The position numbers and the translations under genes are program-made. Under the pieces are notes generated by a model. The model did not search any database. It was not told where the DNA came from and saw only the letters and a list, made by a program, of their open reading frames with translations. Below are positions 19,128 through 29,800 of a DNA stretch of 64,000 bases, piece after piece; the stretch's first letter is position 1; each line of letters begins with the position of its first letter. Source of the DNA: Lomentospora prolificans (taxonomy: Eukaryota > Ascomycota > Sordariomycetes > Microascales > Microascaceae); assembly GCA_029532625.1 (NCBI GenBank), contig JARFXM010000006.1, positions 1,984,001-2,048,000 on the forward strand. Reading direction: 5' to 3'.

Positions 19128-22100
19128 TCACTCCTCCTCCATATTGTCTTCTTGCATCTCTAAGCCTAGTAGCTTTTTGGTTAGCTTCCCGCCAAAAATC
19201 ATGACAGCATGTGGCTCTGGGTTCATCGACCTACTCCATATCTTGTTCGCTGACTCTACGATGATCTTGGCCTTGGCCAAGAGTTTCTCGTAGTACTTGT
19301 CATTTTCCTCCTGCTCTTTGAGTCGAACCTTGTTCGGTTGGGCCTTGAGTGACGTAGATTTATATTAGAGACCGGATACTTTCTTTCTTGCTTCAAGAAG
19401 GGAATGTTATCAACATGGCTCACCTGCATCAATATTGGAACGAGTTCTGTCGGGTCCGCATTGGCAACGGCGGCTGGACTACGGAAGCCATTGTCCCAGA
19501 ATACCCTCCTAAGCGATAAGATCAGCTAAGTTTGAGAACGCGTTAGACAGTCGGAGGGCAACCACGTACGCCGTGCGGCTCTTGACGAAGGTGATCCTGG
19601 CCAAGGAGAGAAGGTCAGCTCGACCCCCAGCCTTGAGACGGTCCGAGAAGTGGTCGAGTGCTGCGGCCAAAATCCTACATCACGAATCGATAGATAATTA
19701 GCGTTTACCAAGAATCTATTTTCGCAAACTGCGATTGGCAAAACATACCCCCAATCCATCACCTCGCAAAACTTGATCATGCCGGCTGCAAACCCTTGGG
19801 CGGTCTGTGATAGCACCTGGACAGTTCCGCGAGGCATATCGTATTTTCGAGCAACCGAATGTATGGGCATCTCGTTACATATGTCGCGAAGCTGTAGAGC
19901 CAAGTAGAACCGCCGATATCTCCGGGCAGCATCTTTTTCTTCTTGTGTTGTCTCGGGTAGATAGGCCCCCTGTGATCTGTTGGAGGCATCGTTAATGATA
20001 TCCTCAAAATACCATCGGCCCTCACGATACCTTACATTCTCAAAATGACCGGAATCTTGACGCCTAAGAGATGCATCACTCGGTGGCCACCCTCGTCCAG
20101 AGTCTCAACCGCATTCAAAAAGACTTCCCAATTCACAGGTATGTCTGTGACATTGACGGGTGTAAATGTGTAAAGAATGTGCATATCGCTATCCATGACG
20201 AAAGCTTTCAAGGCCCCTTTGAGCTCTCTGTAAATGAAAGGTCCATCATCTGGATCGATAGAAGATGCTACTAGTGCCCGTCCTAGCTGGGTGGCTTCGT
20301 ATCGGTCCTCGTCTTGGTGAAACTGGATGAATTCCAGTTTTTCCAGCTCGGATAAGCTTGAACCGACGCAACGGATAGTCTCCAACAACCCGTTAGATTG
20401 CCGAAAGAGCGACTTGTTGGCATATTCTTCGATTGATTCCCGGCTTGTCGCAAGACGAATAGCAATAATCTCGAGTAACGCGCTAAGAGATTCGCATTAG
20501 CAGCCACGGTACTAAGCTATAAAGTTTCCTACGACCTACCGCTTCATACGCCTCTTGTCTGTATTGAGAGAGCTCGTGATCTTGGGTATGTCCGCCTGAA
20601 GGAGTTCGAGAACGGGCTCCAAATCCGAGCGCCGACAACAAAGGTAGGTCTCGCCAATTTCGTCTTTCCCCTTACGACCAGCTCGACCTCTCATTTGCCT
20701 GAGCATCGCTGGGCCAACAAAATCCCTACCCATCCGAGCTCCATGTAAGATAACCCTACGGGCGGGCCTATTACAGTTAGCTGGGGTCGATGGAGACGAA
20801 GGTCGAAAAGCAGATGAAATTCTTAAAGCACCTACAAGTTGATACCAGGCGCAAGGCTACACGTTGCGACACAAACTTTGATCGCGCCCGAGTCGTATGC
20901 CTTGGCGACTATTTCTCTTTCTTCAGTCGTTAGACCAGCCTATTTTAGTTAGCCCGTCTCTGAGCTGGTGCATAGAAGCTCTACCTACATCTGTATGACT
21001 TGTTAGTCTGTGACAAGTTTTGGAGGTTAGTTACTCGATACGTACGGTGGAATGCAACGCCATAAGGAATAGACTCGGCGAGCACAGGGTCAAGACTAGT
21101 GCTCAAACTTTGAAGCTCGCTTAATATATCCAACCTCTTGTCTACCACGGCAATCTCTAGCTCATCAGGAGGGGGCATTACTCGACTGATCCATCGTGCA
21201 ATGGACTCGCAGATCTGGCGGCTCCCTGCGAAAACGAGCGCGCCATATCCCGCCATAGCCGTATCGCATGCTAGAGCAACGACAGAATTGAGGACAGGAT
21301 CTTTGAATTCTTTGTGTGGCGAGGGTTGAATTTGGCTCAGCGGCTGTATTGCCGGTTGAGCTGGCGTTTCGCCCGATACTAGCTGCGTAGCCGTCTTTGA
21401 AAATAGACTTAGGCTGTCGGCTGGATATACGTACCCATCGTAGACTAGGTGTTCTTGGATAGGAATCGGTCGGTAGTTGGTTACATACGCGTGGCCATCA
21501 AGCCATTTGGCCAGGAGAGTGATGTTCTAAACATGAATGAGCATAACGTCCTCAAACCTGGCCCAAATGCCGACTCACAGAGATAGTGGCACTCATGCCA
21601 ATGATCTGAATCGGCTGGCCCAAGGACAACAACTTTGCGGAGAGGAGCTCGAGCAGATAGCCCCGATGATCATCATCAATCATGTGTAACTCGTCTAGAA
21701 CGACGGCTTTTAAGTCTCCAATACCGCCCTCTTCAATGGCGGAGTTGATGAGTGAGTTGGCCTGCAATACGTGGATAAAGAACCCATCAGGACTTGTGTC
21801 GTTACAGGAGAATGATTAGAGAAGGGCAAGAACTTGACTTGCCTTCTCGATCGTGCAAATGCCAATTTCAAAATCGGCCCAGGTGGCCTTTATTTTGCTA
21901 CCGCCAAAGAACCCTACAACCCTAATGGTGTCTTCATCGGCCCGCCGCCTCCAAAGGCTTTTCATTCTATCCTCAGGGCTCGTGTTCAAAGGACGCTGTA
22001 GCCCCTCTACTACGTTTCGTAGCCAGCGCACTTTTTCCTGCACGAGGGCAACATACGGAAGAACGAGCAAAGCTTTCGAGCCTGGTTCCTCAAGTACTCT

Positions 22101-22685
22101 CTTCAACATCAGAACTGAGTCGTTGATCAGCTTACAATTTGCGCCCGGACTGGAGAGTGAGAGTTAGCGCTTACCATCGGCAACGAGAGATTTGCCGCCT
22201 CCGGTAGGTGCGCTATATACAAGATTCTTCGACCCCGCGAGCAGACCGGGACCCGAAAGACAGTTCTTTTGCCAGGGGTAAATGTTCTTTATTCCTAGAT
22301 TCGCGAAATTGGCAACAAGCACCGGTGAAAGACCATAGGCTTTATGGGAGAGGGATAATGTGGAGTCCACTGAGACCGACGGGGTCGCTCCTATGGCTTT
22401 TCGCTGCGAATACTCCGAAGGCAACTCCTTGGCATGTAGGTCGAGCTGGACGATTGGGCTAGGGGTTAACCGGACCTGTTTACCTCCAAGTAGACTGGCA
22501 GCCTTTGTAAAGGCGCTGTGGGCAGAGACCAGGGGTCGTCCGGAATCTTGAACCAGGTCTTCTGGCCCACTGCGTTTGGTACCGGCGAGATTGGTTGTCA
22601 CGGTTCGATACGCGGAGGCTTGCCGCCTCGCAACATCCATCGTTGTTTGATGGAGAACACCGCCGGGTTGTTTTCCGGGCTCCAT
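19128..22685 (-). CDS. HELQ/Hel308-type superfamily 2 DNA helicase
   Basis: Ski2-like 3'-5' DNA helicase of the HELQ/POLQ group, which acts at stalled forks and in crosslink or end-joining repair in the nucleus. The minus-strand gene has many exons; the first ones are 22175-22685, 21843-22114, 21579-21761 and 21046(end)-21526, and the stop is at 19128. Motifs: SAPTGGGKS (Walker A) near residue 157, [10 protein letters not shown] (Ia), DELHMI (II), MSATIS (III), GVAFHH.. (IVa), [24 protein letters not shown] (V) and [16 protein letters not shown] (VI). The winged-helix and ratchet region follows ([25 protein letters not shown]), then a Hel308-like helix-hairpin-helix region near the C-terminus, ending in an acidic tail. 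No polymerase domain is present downstream, so it is HELQ-like rather than full POLQ. The start is uncertain: ATG 22685 is the first in this exon, and a possible acceptor lies just upstream. Confidence 0.88.
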
Positions 22686-25600
22686 TTTGACGCCAAACCG
22701 ATTCCTATGGAATAAATCATGTGAGAACAAGTTGAAACGTGGTTTCGAGTGCTAACCCGGATTGTTTGTGGAACACATAGTTATATACCACGCCAGTGCT
22801 AGGAATGCCCAGGACCGCAAGGCAACAACTCGTGCATCTCGTGTCGTCCTAAGCGATGCGCGATCTTGCCCGCCCGGGCCCCGTCGCCATATCACGTGAC
22901 AGTGAGGCGGGAGCTGGCAGTGCCGAAAACACTCTCATGTCGTGGCATCGTCAGGTACCCCTGTACAAGCCTGGCCGCATGATCTCTTTGGGACCGGCAT
23001 GTACTGTATACCCCATCTCATCGTACATATGTGAGAGAAGCAAATTGAGGGTGTGCGGGAGTGGACGGACGTGGTATTCGGGCACACTAGTACTTTATTA
23101 ATACAATGACAAGGTACGCGGCAACCTGCACGAAATGTATACTCTTGACCTGCAGAAAAGAGAAATGTGGAGATGCTGTCCCGGAAGAATAGTGTGTCTG
23201 CTCTGATGAACTGCCTCTCTTCATCAGCCTAACTTTCCACCCGCCGGCTCAACATCGCCCATCTCGAGAAGGGCGAAACCGTTCTCAAAAAGAGAGCGAT
23301 AGGAAATGAAAATTGCATGGCGACGATACTTGATGGAAAGCATACTGGTTGATGCAGAATTGAGAGACAGAACAATTTGATATCGATAAAACCCATTAAC
23401 AAAAATTAAAAAACCAAGGGACCGGTATTGCAAGGCGCGAACCGACTCAGACAAGGCCGAGTCGAAAATTTCGGAATGATGTGGAATACTGTACCTATGT
23501 ACTCGCTAATCAGCACGATGTCACCTCAACGTAATTCCTGTCGTGGGACGGGGGAATTTAACCATGTCCAGCACTCCCATGAGAGGTAATGTTCTGATTG
23601 TTCTCCATTTCCATGTGCAGGCCAGGTCTGATAAACTCGGCTTCGACGTCCTCGACGACATGTTCTCGGCGGCGCTCGCTGGTGCGCACGGCAGGGTCTG
23701 GTGGGGACGAATAAAACGCGCACCCATTGCCCTGGAACAAGCTCCATCCAATGCGTGTACTGTGCTCCCCAGACTGGCAAATACAACGCCAATCCCCGTC
23801 GTCTACCTTCTTTTCTGCCTTGAGCGCCCGGCCGAGAAGAAATAAATTTACCTCACTTCCTTGTGGACGCGGAGGCTAGGCTTAACAATATGCCGCTTGG
23901 CTGGACTAGGGTAACCATTGGTATCGGAGAAGGGCGGAATTGCTTCATATCAGTCCCCATCGCCTATTCAGTCCTGCGCGTCAATAGAACTGGCATTCCC
24001 GTACGAGATGTGGTCTACAGGCTCCGTAGCGTTCCGCTTAATAGAATTGAACCGTCTTAATTGGCGACATGCTCCCTGGTCGTCGTCGAACCGGACCCGG
24101 CACAGCCAGGCGACCAGCGAGGGAAACAACAACCCCTAGCGCTGACAGCTGTGAGAGTTGTTGTTGTTGGGGGGGGGGGGGAGGGGGCGGAGGTTTCGTG
24201 CCTGTCCTCACCTCCATCCCATACCTCGGAGAAACTGCCAATTCTGCAGGCCGGTAGACGATGCCTGTTTTATTCAGGCGGCACCGGGAGAGATGTTTCG
24301 TCCGTGGAAAATCCCATGTTAAAGTCGCGATCCCAGGAGGAGGAAAATACCCTGCACAGATAATCTGCCCGCTGGCTGGGTAGTCTCGCGGAATCGCGAG
24401 TGGAGGTAAAATTTATGAGACTTGGGCCGATGGCGTACATATCAGCATGTGGAGGAACGACGTTATAAGCACCCTTGTTTTTCTGGGACGGATGCATCTG
24501 ACGCTAAACCGAAAGACCACGCGCCGATAGGGAAGGGTTTGAGGATTGCGTTCTAATTTTCATTACAGGCGTCGAGGGAAGGAAGAAGAGCTAATGGTAA
24601 TTCTCTTATTCTTTAACTGTGGTCATCTCATAATGGCCGCATTCGGCATAGATTGCCCAGCTATCCGAGATGGATCAGGGCAAATTGTGGTTTTATGTGT
24701 GAGAGGCAGAAGAAAGTTTCGTTCCTCCGCTGTATTTACTGTATACCCGTGGCTGCATAGCCTCCTCTCTTCGGCGCAAGTATTCTTATCCTTCCCACCC
24801 TACCGAGCTCTACATGGAGTTAGAGGCGTGGTGTATCCCCACCACCCGCGGAAAGCTATCTCAGTTCCAACAGCGACCATTCATTCGAGAGATGACGACA
24901 GTGATGGCAGATGATCCCGCCCCAGCGAATTTGAGCAGGAGCAAACATCCGACAAGGTATTTTTGGCCCCCGTGTTGTCTCTGCCGAGTTCAGTGCTGCG
25001 TCCTCGCCATCGTGGTTCTCACGTGACGACATCCGCACACCTGAGGCTATCCGGGCTCAATCTCCCTCCCTCTCTTCTCCCTCCATTATCCGTCCCAATT
25101 TGGCTCGAGCATCGGGGTACAACAAGCCAAGATTTCGAGTCGGCCGGGACAGGAGACGATCATTTTCCATAGGTCAAGGCTGGGCATGTGTCGAAATAAA
25201 AACGCATCTGGCGTGGAATGCCCGCTAAAGTGCTGTAGCAGATCGACGTTGGGTTTGAACGGGTTGAATTGATCACGCATGGATTACGAAAGGGAGGGGT
25301 CCCCGTTTGAGACGCCTGGATGAGTGGATGCCACTGTGAGGCACACCCAAGTTCGGCGAGGGCAAAATGGCCCGAGACTTTATGAAAGAATAATGACCCA
25401 CTATAGCCATCTGACGCGGCGAAAGGCGCACCTCATGGTTTGGGCTCCGGAGGAGGAGCATATGTTTTTCCTTGCTCGGGTGGTCCGGTGGGATAAAGAA
25501 AATAACGGGGAAGAAGGGCCATTCTCATTGATATTAATGTTCTCGTGAAGATAATTCGACGTATCAAACGGATGGTGATTGCCAAGAAGGGGATCTCATG

Positions 25601-26885
25601 GATCGTGGTGGATGTAGGTTGAGGGTTGAGGTCGTAGGTGGGTACGGAGGTACCGTCTGTGTCCTGGACGCTAAAAGCAACCAGTCCTGTAGTTCCCAGC
25701 GACAAGCTTTGTATCCTGCAAAGTGGGAAGATGTAGCCCGAAACGCCAATACGGGTTTGGGGATGCGTAAGGGCAGGAGATTCGATACCTCGCAGGCTGC
25801 ATATCGGTACTTGGCAACGATTCTCACCTTGCTGCCAGAAATATGAATGGCCTTACTGTCGTCGCTCATATTCCTCTCGCCCCTAGGTCGCACCGCAAGA
25901 TGCAGAGCCCAAGCCGGGAAACGTGGAACATGGCGAGAACAAGCGCGAAGGGAAGAGCGGTCGCTATTATTTGGCACGAGGGGAAATGACCGGGTACACG
26001 TCGTAGGAGATTGTCAAGAGGTGATATTCCTGGGAGGGATGGAGCCTGGCATGGCAAGTGGTCGTGGGAAGGTGTGCCAGTACGGTACTCGCTTGGTACG
26101 AAAGTACAGATTTGACCCAAGGGACCAGACGGCCTTCTCTGCTCTTATTATTTTTTGGCTTTCGCCGGGCTCTAGTGACAAGTTGCGGCGGATGCTGGCT
26201 CTGGCATGGCCCATTCCACCACACACCCCAGACTGCCGTTCAACCTCGCCTCGCCTAGACCCTTTCAGGTTCACTTTCTTCCTCTTTCATTCATATCCCA
26301 TCCGCCATCCGCCATCCACACACTTACTCTTCCTTTTCTCCTCCACCTCACTTCTTCAACCTCATCTCCCGAGCTTCTCGAGCGGCCCTGCTAGTTTTTA
26401 ACCTTCGACCATCCGCAGCAGCTGTTCCCATCCCCAAACTCTTTTTTATTCTTTGACCCCTTCCATCTTACTTCCTCCTTGTTTCCCCCGTTACTTTCTC
26501 ATCCTTCTTTTATATCCTTCATCCTGACTGACACCCATCCACGCCCGTCACGACCGAAGCCGTGACGGCGCGGCCACTTTCCACCATCCCCTCCCTTCCA
26601 TCACCACCTTGGATTACGGCACTCTACGATTCCCTCTGCTCCACCCCTCGTCTATGGGACTATTTCGGTAACCCGCGCCTTTTTGAGATAATCTCCGTGT
26701 CATCGTCTTCCCGCTTTCTGTCTCATGAGGTCTTCTCGTCGATAAATTGGAAGTTCGCCAATCTCGCCATTTTTTTCGGCATCGTCCCCCATCTACTCTC
26801 CCCCTTTCCCCCGGGTTTTATTGACGACCTGCCGCTACGTGTCCTGGCGATATTCCAAGCCTCTCTCCATTAATATTTCGACGCC
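22686..26885. other. Gene-poor region, 4.2 kb
   Basis: No gene with convincing composition or conserved motifs was found on either strand between HELQ and SNT2. The HELQ promoter lies at its left end. From about 26220 the sequence becomes strongly C/T-rich and looks like the SNT2 promoter and long leader. A G-rich tract is at 24169-24193. The best ORF (25847-26401, 184 codons with an ATG) has arbitrary composition and runs into the C/T-rich leader, so it is not called. Confidence 0.5.
24169..24193 (+). repeat. G-tract (G13, G5)
   Basis: A run of 13 G, then A, then five G, then CGG and AGG. Long G runs can fold into a G-quadruplex and are also prone to length errors in assemblies. It lies in gene-free DNA. 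Confidence 0.6.
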
Positions 26886-29800
26886 ATGACCCAAAGAACT
26901 CAGAATGTAAGTTCACCCTCGCCCCCTTCAGGCGTCGTACCCATTACTTCATCTCTCCCATCACCTTCCCTCCTTCACCAGTGGTCGCCGCCAAACGTGC
27001 CACACTGGCGCCTCTTTTTCTTGTCTACGCGTACCCGATCTCTCACCTCTCTTTCTTCATGCGCCCGTATTTCTCCCCTAACCTGAAACTCACGACAGGA
27101 CGCAAAATCCGCTGAGTTGGATGCTGTTTCTGAAGAACCGCAGCAATCAATGAGTAAGGCAAGTTCAGGAGGTGCCGAGGCATCCACGAAGGAGGGAATG
27201 GCCGACACATCATCGTCCTCACCCTATGGTACGCGCTCTAGGAATAGGACAGGCAATTCTCGGCCTAACTACGCCGAAGACAAGGATATGGACCTTGACT
27301 TTGATTATTATCCTCCCAAGAAGGAGACTGAGCTTAAGAAATCGACCCGACAAAATAGTGCCTCCGCCGTCGCGCCCTTGGAGCCGCCACGAACAGGCGG
27401 CCCCTCGAGGAAATCTGGAGCTGAGGAGACCAAGGACGCCGCGTCTCAGAATGGTACTAGGGAGCAAAACTCAACTCCCCAAACCGCCCCGAATCATGGT
27501 GCAAACGGTACTGGCGCTTCCCAGTCATCATCAAAGAAGCGCAAATCAACAGCACAGTCTGGCAATTCCACCCCAGCTCACTCCACCACGCAATCCGCAT
27601 CCGCGTCGGGGCCTTCAAAGCGATTAGCATCGCAGTCAGCCTCGCATCATTCGGGAACGAGCTTTGCAGATACAAATATGCTAAGTTTTAGTAATTGCAA
27701 TGCGACTCCCAAGGATGGCAAGCTGGTGGCCGACGATGGGACTGTTTTGGCCCCAAATGGTAGGTTGCGAATAATAACAGCCCGCACCCCCCTGGCCCGC
27801 CAGTCAACGCCCCCCCCCTCCCTCTCCCTTGGCTCCTCTCCCCCCTCCTCCCCCTAGCGCCTGACCCAATCCAGCTCAGGGCCAACAGGGCCAGCAGAGC
27901 ATTGTCGCAGCAGGACCTGCTAACCTAACACCACCGCAACAGATCATGTCTACCTGGTTTGTGAACCTCCTGGCGAACCGTATTATATCGGTCGCATTAT
28001 GGAATTTTTACATATCGGGAATGACCCTTCAAAGCCGGTCGATGCCCTGCGCATCAATTGGTATTATCGACCAAAGGATATTGGTCGTCGTGTGCAGGAT
28101 ACCCGCCTCCTGTTTGCGACAATGCACTCGGATATAAGTCCTCTGACTGCGTTGCGTGGCAAGTGCGAGATCCGCCATCGGTCGGAGATTAAAAGCCCCG
28201 ACGAATACAGAAAGACACCGGATTGCTTCTGGTACGAAAAACTTTACGACCGGTATATCCAGAAAAACTACGATCTCATTCCAACCGCCTCTATCATCAA
28301 TGTACCCGAAAAGGTTAAAAAGGTACTCGATGAGCGATGGAAATTTGTCTTGGTGGAGCAGGGCCGTGGAAAAGAGCTTACATCGGCCATGAAGTTGTGC
28401 AAGAAGTGCGGAGCTTATTGTGCAAGGTTAGTTTCAATATCGTTTTTGGGGGGTTGCTTTTTCTTTCTTTTTTTTTTTTTTTTTTTTTGTCCTTCTCCCA
28501 TATTGGGTCCCCGTCGAGTCCCAGCCTCTAGTTGCACCCACCCCACCATCAAAATTTGGCCCTTCCGTCGCCGCCGTCTCGCCTGGTCCCTTGTCTGCTG
28601 CCTGCCTTTCCCCCTGTCGCTTGGACCCGCGTCTCGGTCGGGGCGGTCCTTGTTCCTGGTTGCGCTGTACTTCCACTGACCAATGGCTGCTTACTAACAT
28701 TTGTGGGGCTTAGTAATGATTCTGTTGACTGCTCCGATTGCAAGTTGACGTATCACATGAACTGTGTGACGCCTCCAGTCACCAAGAAGCCATCGAGAGG
28801 ATTTGGTTGGTCCTGCGCTGCATGCAGTCGCAAGCATGAGAAGAAACTTCATGCTCGGAATACCCCGAGTATACTTGATAATGATGTTGACCTGGATGAC
28901 GAGGAATTGAATGAGGAAGAAGAAGCCGCCGCTACCACACAGACTGGCACGCCATCTGTGGCTGCAGATGACGACGAGCACATTCAAGGAACTCCTGAGC
29001 AGATTTACCAAGCTAGTCTATGGCCCTATCGGTATTTGGGACAACATTGCAAAGTTGAGGATGCTTTAGACTATGACGATCGCATTTACCCACGGGCGAG
29101 TTCGCGCATTGGCCCGAAGCATCAGGCAACAGTCCTAGCTTGGCCCGGTCGCCCAGTCATATATGAGCCGGTCCTCGAGTTCAAGAGGGCCGGAAAGAGG
29201 GACACAAAACTGTCCAAGGAAAACCAGGCTGCCCTCGAAGCGCAGAAGATCCGTAGGGAAACGCGACCAAAATGGGTACAAGACGAACCCCCAGGCTACA
29301 CCGAACGAGGCGGGGACCACGATTCGAATGACCCTAACTGCACGGCTACTCTGCTATGGAAGCCGCCATCGCAAGAAACGCTCCCCGATTCCACCCTAAA
29401 GGAATACACCGAGAATGCCATGGCTATGGCCGATACATTGGGCGTCCCGGCGCAATCTACCAACCTTCAGAACATTGCCTTGGTTACCCTTTACAAACAC
29501 AATTTCAACGTTGAAGAGGCACTAGATGCGCTTTCCAAGACTGAGTTGGAGGCTTTCAAAGAACCCAATCTGACACCTGCCGAGCAGAAAACATTCGAAG
29601 AAGCTGTCATGAAGTACGGTTCCGAGCTTCATACAATCACCAAACATGTCAAATCTCTCAAGCATGGCGATATCGTACGGCACTACTACATTTGGAAAAA
29701 GACTGAGCGCGGGAAGCAGATTTGGGGCGACTACTCTGGTCGTAAAGGCAGGAAAGAAGCTAAGAAGGCCGAAGAGGAGGCCAACAAACTCCAGGAGGAT

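Noticed and set aside
25847..26401. 184-codon open frame with an ATG
   Set aside because: Arbitrary composition, no motif, and its second half is the C/T-rich leader of SNT2.
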